DNA of 64,000 nt from UBA11740 sp035606795. GTDB taxonomy: Bacteria > Acidobacteriota > Blastocatellia > Pyrinomonadales > Pyrinomonadaceae. The stretch covers positions 1-64,000 of the forward strand of contig DATNEI010000219.1 of the NCBI GenBank assembly GCA_035606795.1, given 5' to 3'. The translations under genes and the position numbers were made by a program. Within the stretch, counting starts at the first letter, position 1. Each line of letters begins with the position of its first letter. This document shows, piece after piece, positions 43,726 to 52,015 of this stretch. The notes beneath the pieces are model-generated. The model was not told where the DNA came from. It searched no databases and worked only from the letters and a program-made list of their open reading frames with translations.

Positions 43726-45095
43726 CAAAGCGCGTCCTGTTCCTCTGCTTGATTCTTACACTTGCGTTCGCGATCCGCGGGCTCACCGCAAACTTCATCC
43801 GTGCTCACCTGAATGATCCGTCCTGGTTCCAGTTTGGGTCGTACGCCATTTTCGATCAGCAAGCGCAGGAAATTCTCGACCGCAAGCAGCCATTGTTCTG
43901 GATTGCCGATCCGTCACGCACGGACCGGATTGTTTATCCGCCTGGCTATCCGCTTTGGCTGGGCATCATCTACAAAGTGACCGGTGCTCGATCTCCAGTC
44001 GCGACGCAATACGTACAGTTAGTGCTGGACTCACTCGCGGTGTTGCTGGTGGTGGGAATTGGTGTCGCGGCGTTTGGCTGGACGGTGGGATGGATTGCCG
44101 GCGTGTTTGCGGCATTGTCGCCACTGCTCGCGTTTGCGGGCGCGACACCCAATGCGGACGCCCCGACCAGTTGGCTTGTGCTGGGCGGAGTATGGTGTCT
44201 GGTGATCGCGCTCAAGCGTCGCCGAATTGTTTATGCGATCTTAGCCGGAGCGCTGCTCGGACTTGCTTGCTGGTTCCGGCTCAATCCGCTTTTCCTCTTT
44301 CTGCCGTGGGCTCTCGTGCTCGGTTTCCTGATGAAGGAAGCGTGGAGAAAGCGGATTCTGTTTGCCGCGTCGCTGGCGCTGGCAACCTTCCTCGCGATTT
44401 CGCCGGTGATTGTTCGCAACGTTGTAACCTTCTATCCGCAAATCGCGCCGACCGGACTCGGCTTCGGCTGGAATTTGCTGGCGGGAATTGGCGAGACCGA
44501 ACGAGGTGCGGAATTTGGCGCGCCGTGCTGTGACGCTGAAATCATCGAGCAGGATCGTCACGCGATGAATGTCCCAGCGGATGCAGAAGTAGGCTTGTAC
44601 TTTCCTGATGGCATTCGCCGCGATCGTGATCGCGGCAAGCGAGCACTCAAAATCATCGCAGCTCATCCGCTGTGGTTTGCGGGCATAGCCGCGCGGCGTA
44701 TCGGCGGCCACTTGAAATACTTTGGCGATCCGGCGCCGCGTCTGGGCACGGCCGGCATCAACGTCACCGGCGCAAAGAGTCTTTCACCGGCGCATCAGGG
44801 CGGAGTTCTTGCTTTCGCGGTGAATGTACTCGGCAACATTCAGAGCGTATTTCGCACAGTTGCTTTGCCGTTGATGCTTGTCGGTATCGTGATCGGATGG
44901 CGCAGAGATTGGCGGATGACGCTGCTACTGATGATTACAGTTCTTTATTATCTGTTCACGCTCGGGATCGGCCATTCCGAAATTCGTTACGGTTTGCCGA
45001 TGCAGGCCCTGCTCTTGATCTTTGCCGCTATTACAGTGGATGCGTTTGCGCGCTGGGTTGGCCGCCGGCGGAATCCGGCAGTAGCCCGACTGTAA
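43722..45095 (+). CDS. GT39-like (ArnT/PMT-type) membrane glycosyltransferase
   Basis: A 457-residue polytopic protein of the GT-C class: about 10 helices, with a short acidic periplasmic loop early (ILDRKQPLFWIADPSRTDRIVYPPGYPLWLG) and the typical TGARSPVATQYVQLVLD entry. It would transfer a sugar from a polyprenyl phosphate donor on the periplasmic face. GTG at 43722 overlaps the methyltransferase stop. Its last four residues (VARL) and stop lie in a half-copy of the GAAGCCCGACCGTGAGGGAG repeat. Confidence 0.84.
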   Translation: MTKRVLFLCLILTLAFAIRGLTANFIRAHLNDPSWFQFGSYAIFDQQAQEILDRKQPLFWIADPSRTDRIVYPPGYPLWLGIIYKVTGARSPVATQYVQLVLDSLAVLLVVGIGVAAFGWTVGWIAGVFAALSPLLAFAGATPNADAPTSWLVLGGVWCLVIALKRRRIVYAILAGALLGLACWFRLNPLFLFLPWALVLGFLMKEAWRKRILFAASLALATFLAISPVIVRNVVTFYPQIAPTGLGFGWNLLAGIGETERGAEFGAPCCDAEIIEQDRHAMNVPADAEVGLYFPDGIRRDRDRGKRALKIIAAHPLWFAGIAARRIGGHLKYFGDPAPRLGTAGINVTGAKSLSPAHQGGVLAFAVNVLGNIQSVFRTVALPLMLVGIVIGWRRDWRMTLLLMITVLYYLFTLGIGHSEIRYGLPMQALLLIFAAITVDAFARWVGRRRNPAVARL

Positions 45096-45105
45096 GGGAG
45101 GGCTC
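45078..45105. repeat. Half-element that supplies the stop codon of the GT39-like gene
   Basis: GCAGTAGCCCGACTGTAAGG followed by GAGGGCTC matches the left arm of 14474-14585 with few changes; the TAA stop sits at the position where TGA stops the OppF-like gene in the other copy. Confidence 0.65.
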
Positions 45106-45119
45106 GGCTTAACCGATAG

Positions 45120-45268
45120 AAAAAGTGCCGTAGGCACTTAATATTTATAGAATGTGCAGGCTGTCCCTTTTCTGCGCATCGAGCGAAATGCTCCAGCATT
45201 TCGCTCGATGCGCGTTTCCATTGAAGTGTCGTGTAACTATAAATATTTCGCCGCTCTGCGGCGATGAT
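45120..45268. repeat. Nested inverted repeats including a 40-base perfect palindrome
   Basis: The outer words AAGTGCCGTAGGCACTTAATATTTATAG and TATAAATATTTCGCCGCTCTGCGGCGATGA mirror each other. In the centre (45174-45213) the arms begin GCGCATCGAGCGAAATGCT and end with the exact complement after only 2 bases: a 19-bp perfect stem. No gene in this 236-base gap. Confidence 0.85.
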
Positions 45269-45331
45269 CAGAATGAACGCCAGCTCCCGCCTTCGCCGCT
45301 GCAGCCACTTCTGCGCTAACATCTAACTTTC

Positions 45332-46147
45332 ATGGCAACCAATGCGGAAACTGTGAGTGGCTCGCTGCCTCGGGAGATGATGGAGCACACCTATCCGCTG
45401 CTCTACGAAGTCGAAGAGCAGCACTGGTGGCACATCGGTCGCCGGCGCATCATCGCCAGTTTCGTCCGAGAGATTTGCGCGCAGATTACCGATCGCACCC
45501 CGCGTATTCTCGACGTGGGCTGTGGCACGGGAGCGAACTTGAAGATGCTTTCGCAATTTGGAAAAGCCGAAGGTGTGGACATTTCAACGGATGCGCTCGA
45601 GTTCTGCCGGCAGCGCGGACTGGACGTTAAGTTAGGCGCGGCGGAGTCGTTGCCATACGAATCGGGCACCTTTGACCTGGTGACTGCGCTCGACGTGGTT
45701 GAGCATCTGGATGACGATGTGGCGGGCTTGCGCGAAATGCGTCGGGTGCTGCGGCCCGGAGGGCGCGCGTTACTGTTTGTGCCGACTTTCATGTGGCTTT
45801 GGGGAGTGCAGGATGACGTGAGCCATCATCGCCGTCGTTATCGATTGTCCGAGCTGCGCCGCGCGGTGACCGATGCAGGCTTTGAAGTCGAGCGCGCCAC
45901 TTACGCGAATATTACTTTTCTGGCGCCGACATTTTTGGGCCGCCAGTTTATGCGCGTCACCGGCATCAAGCCCGACAGCGAAAATCGCATTAACATCGCT
46001 GTTCTTAATCCGTTGTTCGCACGCATCCTTGGCGCCGAAGCCACCGTGCTGCGCTTCATGAATTTTCCCATCGGCGTTTCCGGTCTTTTGGTTGCGCGCG
46101 CACGCCCTGACTCGAGCGTGACAGAGGGAGCAAGCGCCGGTCGATGA
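45332..46147 (+). CDS. SAM-dependent methyltransferase
   Basis: A 271-residue methyltransferase with motif I ILDVGCGTGANLK, VDISTDALEFCR, ESGTFDLVTALDVVEHLDDD and a RVLRPGGRALLFVP post-motif. N-terminal MEHTYPLLYEVEEQHWWHIGRR is typical of methyltransferases in polysaccharide and lipid loci. The last 4 bases overlap the next gene. The target could be a sugar hydroxyl or a lipid carrier. Confidence 0.88.
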   Translation: MATNAETVSGSLPREMMEHTYPLLYEVEEQHWWHIGRRRIIASFVREICAQITDRTPRILDVGCGTGANLKMLSQFGKAEGVDISTDALEFCRQRGLDVKLGAAESLPYESGTFDLVTALDVVEHLDDDVAGLREMRRVLRPGGRALLFVPTFMWLWGVQDDVSHHRRRYRLSELRRAVTDAGFEVERATYANITFLAPTFLGRQFMRVTGIKPDSENRINIAVLNPLFARILGAEATVLRFMNFPIGVSGLLVARARPDSSVTEGASAGR

Positions 46148-47145
46148 AGCGAAGTGTCCTCGAATACCTCGCCTGTCCTTCCTGCGGCGGCGACATCAAG
46201 CTAGCTAGCACAACCGAAGAGGAGGGAATTGAGATCCTCACTGGCCGGTTGGAGTGCACCTCTTGTCGCAAGACTTTTTCGATTGTTCGCGGTGTGCCAC
46301 GTTTTGCGGACTTGCCCAACCTCGAAGAGGACAAACGAGCAACGGCCGAAAGCTTTGGCTGGTCATGGCAAGAGTTCTCGCAGGAAGATGCGAAATACGC
46401 GCAACAGTTTCTGGATTGGATTGCGCCGGTGACTGCTGATTTCTTCGCCGGCAAAGTCGTATTAGAGGGCGGCTGCGGCAAGGGCCGCCACACTCGTCGC
46501 ATCGCCGGCTGGGGAGCAAAGGACATCGTCGCAGTCGATCTGAGTGACGCGGTCGAGGTGGCTTTCGCTGCGACCCGCGACCTGCCGAACGCTCACATCA
46601 TTCAGGCCGACATTTTCCATCTGCCGCTGCGCCGAGTATTCGACTACGCCTTCTCAGTCGGGGTGCTGCATCACTTGCCGAATCCGCGTGAAGGCTTCAA
46701 CTCCCTCGTTTCCAAAGTAAAGTCCGGTGGACATATGTCGGCATGGGTGTATGGCGCGGAAAACAATGGTTGGATCGTCAGCCTGGTCAATCCGGTTCGC
46801 CGGGTGACTTCGTCGATGAATCGTCGCGGGCTCTTTCATCTGTCAAAGATTCCGACGGCTGCGATGTACCTGGCGACGAAATTAGTTTACCGGCCACTGA
46901 ATCGCAGTCAGACCGGCGCCAAAGTCGCGCGTCATCTCTTCTACAACGAGTACTTGAATTACATCTCGCGCTTCAATTGGCGCGAACAGCATACGATCGT
47001 TTTCGACCATCTGGTCGCGCCCACTGCGTTCTATATCTCGCGTGAAGAGTTCGCCGACTGGTGGCGCGATGTCGGCGCCGAAGACGTCACCATCGCCTGG
47101 CACAATCAGAATAGCTGGCGCGGTTTTGGAAGGCTCTCGCGGTAG
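46144..47145 (+). CDS. Methyltransferase with N-terminal Trm112-like zinc domain
   Basis: A 333-residue protein. Residues about 9-50 carry a Trm112/YcaR-like zinc ribbon (LACPSCGGD...LECTSCRKTFSIVRGVPRF); about 90-220 form the methyltransferase core (VVLEGGCGKGRHTR, VAVDLSDAVEVAF, YAFSVGVLHHLPNP). The C-terminal part contains VTIAWHNQNSWRGFG. The zinc domain fused to a methyltransferase is common in O-antigen and glycan clusters. It overlaps the preceding methyltransferase by 4 bases, so they are cotranslated. Confidence 0.88.
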   Translation: MKRSVLEYLACPSCGGDIKLASTTEEEGIEILTGRLECTSCRKTFSIVRGVPRFADLPNLEEDKRATAESFGWSWQEFSQEDAKYAQQFLDWIAPVTADFFAGKVVLEGGCGKGRHTRRIAGWGAKDIVAVDLSDAVEVAFAATRDLPNAHIIQADIFHLPLRRVFDYAFSVGVLHHLPNPREGFNSLVSKVKSGGHMSAWVYGAENNGWIVSLVNPVRRVTSSMNRRGLFHLSKIPTAAMYLATKLVYRPLNRSQTGAKVARHLFYNEYLNYISRFNWREQHTIVFDHLVAPTAFYISREEFADWWRDVGAEDVTIAWHNQNSWRGFGRLSR

Positions 47146-47162
47146 CGGATCTTTGCCTCGGC

Positions 47163-48146
47163 TTATTGCGGCGTCTGCACTCCGGCATTGTGCGAAGCAT
47201 CGAACACCATGAGCCGTTTCGCCAAGCCGTCCGGAACCGGTCCAGCCAGCCGGTTATAGTCGAGCCGCAGCACCTGCAGCGCGGTCGCACCGGCGAAGTC
47301 TGGTATCGATCCTGAAAGTTGATTTCGATGCAGACGAAGATCGGTGAGCTTCTTTAACTTGCCAAACTCTTCTGGGATCGCGCCGGAAAGTTTGTTGTTC
47401 GCCAAAAGTACCGCCCGCAGGTTCGGTTCGAGCGTCGTTGGGATGGGTCCGCTGAGTTCGTTGTTGTGCAGGAAAAGTTCTTCGAGCAGCGGCTGGCGCA
47501 ACAACTGCGCGGGTAACTCACCCGAAATCCGATTGTCCTCGCCGCGAAAGATTTTCAGTTTGGGCGTATTCCAAATCGCCGGCAGCGGCCCCGTCATGTC
47601 GTTGGCATGAATGTCGAGGTATTCAAGTTCAGGGAGGGTGGCAACTGAATCCGGCAGTCGCCCGGTGACTTTGTTTCCCTTGATCCAGAGGTTCTTGAGG
47701 GCGCGGCAATCACCAAGCTTGTCGGGCAACACGCCGGAGATTTTGTTGAACGAGAGATGCAGCGTGTGCAGACGTGTCAGCCGGCAGACCGCCGCCGAGA
47801 GCGGTCCCGTCAAATTGTTGTCATAGATCGTTAGCTGCACGACATATCCGTCCGTATCAGTCGTAACTCCGTGCCATTCGCCCACTGGCCGTTCGCTGCC
47901 CCAGAAGTCACGCTCGATCCAATCGGGCCCGCCGAGCGCCTCGTAGAATTCAATGAGGGCACGCCGCTCACTGTCGCGGACCGCCGCATCTTTTGGTTCC
48001 GGAAGCGGCTTGGGCGTGGCCGGCTGCGCTAACGCTTGTGACGCACAGAGGCAGAGCCAAGTCAGCACGACAAACAACCCTGCGGTCGAGCCACTGCGTT
48101 TCACGGATCCTTTTCGCAACGTTCTCCAGGAGAGTTTCTGGTTCAT
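47163..48146 (-). CDS. Secreted plant-type leucine-rich-repeat protein
   Basis: A 327-residue exported protein: signal (TAGLFVVLTWLCLCASQALA), then a cap resembling plant LRRNT (ALIEFYEALGGPDWIERDFW, GEWHGVTTDTDGYVVQL) and about eight repeats of the LxxLxLxxNxLSGxIP type (e.g. LFLHNNELSGPIPTTL, LRLHRNQLSGSIPDF). Such repeats bind proteins or glycans. The ATG at 48146 follows AGAGAGG. It lies antisense to its neighbours, convergent with the methyltransferase gene. Confidence 0.87.
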   Translation of the reverse strand: MNQKLSWRTLRKGSVKRSGSTAGLFVVLTWLCLCASQALAQPATPKPLPEPKDAAVRDSERRALIEFYEALGGPDWIERDFWGSERPVGEWHGVTTDTDGYVVQLTIYDNNLTGPLSAAVCRLTRLHTLHLSFNKISGVLPDKLGDCRALKNLWIKGNKVTGRLPDSVATLPELEYLDIHANDMTGPLPAIWNTPKLKIFRGEDNRISGELPAQLLRQPLLEELFLHNNELSGPIPTTLEPNLRAVLLANNKLSGAIPEEFGKLKKLTDLRLHRNQLSGSIPDFAGATALQVLRLDYNRLAGPVPDGLAKRLMVFDASHNAGVQTPQ

Positions 48147-48273
48147 GCCTCTCTGAATAACTCCAACTCGACAAAGAGTCAACGGGGGCCAGGGTCAACG
48201 AGTCCACGATTGTCTCGGGAGACAGCAACACCGGCCGTTGCAAATTTGGATTTTCGAGACTCAGAATACCCGC

Positions 48274-50064
48274 ATGCCGGCTCGATTAAGGCGATTCGTC
48301 ACACGCGATCGGCTAGTCGCGTCCGGCATCTTCGCGTTCACGCTACTTGTTTTTCTTTTCTCGCACGTTCATCAGGTCACGGATTCGCGTTACTTAATGC
48401 TGGTCAGCGAAAGCCTCGTTAGCCACCGCAGCTTCACGCTGGATGCTTACAATCTGCCGCGCTACGAACCGGCGTGGGGAGGTTACTATTTTCGCGACGG
48501 CCCCGTTTACCAAATCGAGGTTGCTGATGGACATTTTTATCATCACCTGCCCGTGGGCACACCCGTTTTGTCGGCCCCGTACGTGGCAGTGCTGAATCTG
48601 TTTGGAGTTTCGGCGGCCAATCGCGATGGAACTTACAACGAACAAGGCGAAGTCCGGATTGAAGCAAGTCTCGCAGCCATGCTGATGGCGCTGCTGGCGG
48701 CCGTCTTCTACTTCACCGCACGACTGTTGTTGCCGGTGAAATGGAGTGTCGTCGTTGCCTTAGGCGGCGCATTGGGAACGCAGGCTTACAGCACGGCTTC
48801 GCGCGCGCTTTGGTCGGAAACGTGGGGCATTCTTTTGATTGGCATCGCGATTTTCATGCTACTGCGACATGAAAAGACGCGGCGCCCGCTGAATGCCATC
48901 ATGCTGGCATCGATTCTCGCGTGGTCATATTTTGTCCGGCCCACTTTCGCGATTCATATCGCGGCGCTGACGATTTACATATTCATTTATCACCGGCGTG
49001 TTTTTGTGAAGTACGCGCTGACAGGAGCAGCGTGGGCGGCGTCGTTCGTGATTTATTCGTGGTCACACTTCCGGCATCTGGTTCCGAGTTACTATCGCGC
49101 GAGTCGTCTCACCTTCAATAACTTCTCGATCGCGCTGGCGGGAAACTTAGTCAGTCCCGCGCGCGGACTTTTCGTTTATGTGCCGGCGCTGCTCTTCGTC
49201 GCATGGCTGCTGTTGAGATACAGGCGACATTTGCAGCAGCGACCATTGGTGTGGATGTCCCTGGGGATCATCTTCGTCCAGGTCATCGCCGTCTCAGGGT
49301 TTGATCACTGGTGGGGTGGACACAGCTTTGGCGCGCGGATGACGACCGGACTCGTGCCGTGGTTTGTCCTACTCGGAATCCTGGGCGTGGATGCAATGTT
49401 GCGCGCGCGCGAACGCGAGACGAAGCAATCGCGATTTGCCTGGCAAGTGCAAACCGGGACTGGGGCGCTGCTCCTCTTAACCAGCGTAGTCATCAATACG
49501 ATGGGTGCGATGGCTCACGAAACCTGGTTGTGGAACATCCGGCCGCAGGAAATCGATCGGCATCCGGAACGGCTCTGGGACTGGCGACAGCCACAGTTCC
49601 TCGCAAAGTATCTGCCGTACCCACCTCCGCGAAATTTTCCCGCCATCACAAACGAGCGGGTAGAGATGAACGCGCCGGCGGCGGATGATTTTCTGTGGTT
49701 CGGCTGGCTGCGAGACGCAGACCAGCAAGTGTGGACAGACTCAAAGGCCGCACTGGTTTTTTCGGCAACACCCGATCGAGATTACCTTTTGCGCTTGAAC
49801 GTCGCCGCGTTTATCGTCCCGGGCAAGCTGAATCAGCAGAGGCTGAGTTTGCGCTTGAATGATCAACCGCTTTCCACTCTGGTGCTGGCGAACGCGCAGC
49901 CGCAAATCTATGAAGTGAATTTGCCGCAGCGTTTCCTGCGAACGCAAAACGTTTTGAAGTTTGAAGTGCCGGACGCGCAGTCGCCGCAAAAGCTGGGCGC
50001 CGGCGACGATCCGCGCGCTCGTGGTCTGAACGTGAGGTGGATTGAGTTTCTTCCCGGGAACTAA
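48274..50064 (+). CDS. Polytopic membrane protein (GT-C-like glycosyltransferase candidate)
   Basis: A 596-residue protein with about 10 membrane helices in the first 420 residues (e.g. LVASGIFAFTLLVFLFSHV, SLAAMLMALLAAVFYF) and a soluble beta-rich C-terminal part. The early periplasmic loop has YEPAWGGYYFRDGPVYQIE, of the size and acidity seen in GT-C enzymes. I cannot assign the family with certainty. A TTG at 48238 would add 12 residues; the ATG is chosen because the first basic segment (PARLRRFVTRDR) begins there. Convergent with the STELLO-like gene, with 4 bases shared at the stops. Confidence 0.72.
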   Translation: MPARLRRFVTRDRLVASGIFAFTLLVFLFSHVHQVTDSRYLMLVSESLVSHRSFTLDAYNLPRYEPAWGGYYFRDGPVYQIEVADGHFYHHLPVGTPVLSAPYVAVLNLFGVSAANRDGTYNEQGEVRIEASLAAMLMALLAAVFYFTARLLLPVKWSVVVALGGALGTQAYSTASRALWSETWGILLIGIAIFMLLRHEKTRRPLNAIMLASILAWSYFVRPTFAIHIAALTIYIFIYHRRVFVKYALTGAAWAASFVIYSWSHFRHLVPSYYRASRLTFNNFSIALAGNLVSPARGLFVYVPALLFVAWLLLRYRRHLQQRPLVWMSLGIIFVQVIAVSGFDHWWGGHSFGARMTTGLVPWFVLLGILGVDAMLRARERETKQSRFAWQVQTGTGALLLLTSVVINTMGAMAHETWLWNIRPQEIDRHPERLWDWRQPQFLAKYLPYPPPRNFPAITNERVEMNAPAADDFLWFGWLRDADQQVWTDSKAALVFSATPDRDYLLRLNVAAFIVPGKLNQQRLSLRLNDQPLSTLVLANAQPQIYEVNLPQRFLRTQNVLKFEVPDAQSPQKLGAGDDPRARGLNVRWIEFLPGN

Positions 50065-51095
50065 ATCGCTCTATCAAGTCCGGCTGCCGCGTTGACATCA
50101 GCAATCCACGCCTCGAGCAAATCCAATTCGCGGGCATCAATCATTTTCATTTCGACTAACGCTTCATAGCAACTTCGCAAGTTGTCATAAATCGCAGCTT
50201 CTCCTGAAGCGAGCGGTAGTTCTTCGAGCGTTTTGCAAATGGCGGCGTTGTGCAGATAGCCGGGAACTTCATCGCGAAAATCGCGCAGCAGGTCGTGCAC
50301 GTTGCGCTCTTGTTCGACAGTGGGCTTTTCAAATAAGACGCCCCAGTCATTGGTCCAGGCAATGCGTTGCGCGATGAAGCTGCGCCAAATGTCTGTCATC
50401 CTAAAAGAGCAAAGCGCGGGCAGGTACATCAGCGGAAAGGCTGAGCGCCACCACGCAGTATTTTGTGAGTTGAACGGACACCAGGATTGTTGGCCCAGCG
50501 CAACAGAAGGATTGTCGCCGAACGTTTGCGGCAGCGCGCCGACCAGACGATAGACGGCGTCAACGTCAGGATCTTCATTCGCGAGACCTTGCTGAATCGG
50601 ACAATCAATTTCTTGCGTTGGCAACGCAGCGAATGCGGGCGCCGGATCCTTCAGGTGCTCGAGCGGAAAACCACGCGGCCAAATCTGAGTGTCGGAAAAG
50701 TAGCGATAAACATTCAGCCAACCGGTCTTCGTGGCGGTGCGAACCGTCGGCGTTCTATTGCGGGAACGCCAAAAGTCAGGATAAGGATTGTTGTCGTCGT
50801 CTGTTTCAACGATTGTCGTCGCGCCGTTGCGCATCGCGATCAGGTACCCGAGGTTCTTGCGCGCGTAGTGACGCGTGGGACAGAGCGACGTAAGTTTGAA
50901 ATCAAGCGATTGCTGCTCTTCAAGACTATAGAAGCGACAACCTTCAACATGAAAATCGCGCGGACTCGATTCATCGCCGATGACGATGAATTCCCAGCCG
51001 TGCTCGACACATCCGCGCGCCAGCCTCTCGAGCGTCGGGTTTGGCGAGGCAATCGTCGTTACGATCAGCGCGATCTTCTCTTTTGCTTCGGTCAT
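50061..51095 (-). CDS. STELLO/DUF288-like glycosyltransferase
   Basis: A 344-residue protein resembling the STELLO (DUF288) family, whose plant members are Golgi proteins linked to cellulose synthase. Visible features are IALIVTTIASPNPTLERLA, VIGDESSPRDFHVEG, YARKNLGYLIAMRNGATTIVETDDDNNPYPDFW with an Asp-Asp-Asp metal site, and NVYRYFSDTQIWPRGFPLEHL. Bacterial members are poorly studied. The ATG at 51095 overlaps the stop of the GT2 gene (ATGA), so the two work as one translational unit. It is probably a cytoplasmic transferase. Confidence 0.8.
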   Translation of the reverse strand: MTEAKEKIALIVTTIASPNPTLERLARGCVEHGWEFIVIGDESSPRDFHVEGCRFYSLEEQQSLDFKLTSLCPTRHYARKNLGYLIAMRNGATTIVETDDDNNPYPDFWRSRNRTPTVRTATKTGWLNVYRYFSDTQIWPRGFPLEHLKDPAPAFAALPTQEIDCPIQQGLANEDPDVDAVYRLVGALPQTFGDNPSVALGQQSWCPFNSQNTAWWRSAFPLMYLPALCSFRMTDIWRSFIAQRIAWTNDWGVLFEKPTVEQERNVHDLLRDFRDEVPGYLHNAAICKTLEELPLASGEAAIYDNLRSCYEALVEMKMIDARELDLLEAWIADVNAAAGLDRAI

Positions 51096-51877
51096 AGGCG
51101 GCCCGCCAGTCGCAATCTGAACAATCGCCAAAGGTTCGTGACCGCATCCCCCAATGCTTTGCGATTCACACTGTCGCTGTTTACCCGATAGTGAATCGGC
51201 ACTTCCGCAAAGCGCAGGTTGCGGCAATGCGTGCGAATCTCAGTTTGAAAGAAATGGGCGCGCGAGTGAATGCCTTTCTCCAGCATTTGTTGCAGCGTCG
51301 CACGTGAAAACATTTCGAAGCCGCTGGTCATATCTTTCATGCGCGTTCCCAGCAAGAGATTCGCGAGCACCGTTCCGCCGCGACTGACTATGCGGCGCTT
51401 CAGCGGTCCTTCCAGACTGCCGCCGTCGCAGAACCGGCTACCGAAAACACAGTCGCGCCCTTCAGCCATGGCGGCAAAGAATCGCGGCACCTCGGCCGGC
51501 TGATGGCTGTAGCCTGCGTCAATCTCCAGAATCCAGTCACACCCGGCCTTAATCGCCTCACCATAGCCGCGAATGTAAGCGTCGACCACGCTGCGATTTT
51601 CTGGCGCCCAGATGACGTTTAGTTGTGGTCGCTGCTTTTCAAGTTTGCGCAGAATAGGCACCGTGTTGTCTCTGCTCGCTTTGTCCAGCACGGCGAACAT
51701 TTCGACCTGAGCGAAGCCGGCCGAGTTGCACACGTCGAGCAACTCATTAACGAATTTTTCGGCGAGCGCCTCTTCGTTGGCCATCGGGCAGACAATTCCG
51801 AGTTTGAGGTGCGAAAGATCGATCGATTCGCGCGCCGGCGGCGAGATCGTGTTCGATGTTTGTGGAGAGTCGCTCAT
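51092..51877 (-). CDS. Family 2 glycosyltransferase (dolichyl-phosphate mannose synthase-like)
   Basis: A 261-residue GT-A transferase with LGIVCPMANEEALAEKFVNE, the donor-site DKASRDNT, LEIDAGYSHQPAEVPRFF as the metal region, and FGSRFCDGGSLEG and RRIVSRGGTVLANLLLG near the acceptor site. No C-terminal membrane anchor is visible. It resembles enzymes that load sugar onto polyprenyl phosphate, and could supply the GT39-like membrane transferases of this locus. It is divergent from the transferase gene at 52016; the 138-base gap holds a palindromic element. Confidence 0.88.
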   Translation of the reverse strand: MSDSPQTSNTISPPARESIDLSHLKLGIVCPMANEEALAEKFVNELLDVCNSAGFAQVEMFAVLDKASRDNTVPILRKLEKQRPQLNVIWAPENRSVVDAYIRGYGEAIKAGCDWILEIDAGYSHQPAEVPRFFAAMAEGRDCVFGSRFCDGGSLEGPLKRRIVSRGGTVLANLLLGTRMKDMTSGFEMFSRATLQQMLEKGIHSRAHFFQTEIRTHCRNLRFAEVPIHYRVNSDSVNRKALGDAVTNLWRLFRLRLAGRL

Positions 51878-51949
51878 AAAGCAGGTGCAAGAGTGAGCGC
51901 AGATATTAACTCGACAAAGGCCGAAACTCGCAGCATTGTTATAGTATTC

Positions 51950-52007
51950 GGTACGCGCGCCTCTGGGCGCGCTTGTTTTGGGTTAGCACGCGCGACGCGT
52001 GCGTACC
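51950..52007. repeat. GGTACGC...GCGTACC inverted repeat
   Basis: The element opens GGTACGCGCGCCTCTGGGCG and closes with GCGCGACGCGTGCGTACC just before the ATG at 52016, in the divergent promoter region. The same ends occur inside the heparinase gene at 34427-34461. Confidence 0.75.
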
Positions 52008-52015
52008 GCATTCGA

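Noticed and set aside
43955..44533. 192-codon plus-strand frame inside the GT39-like gene
   Set aside because: Overlaps a membrane protein frame with clear helices; the alternative is Cys/Arg-rich with no RBS.
51623..52015. N-terminal extension of the glycosyltransferase at 52016
   Set aside because: The extra 131 codons lie over the minus-strand GT2 gene and a palindromic repeat, and the family begins at LHGHSIICFGG.
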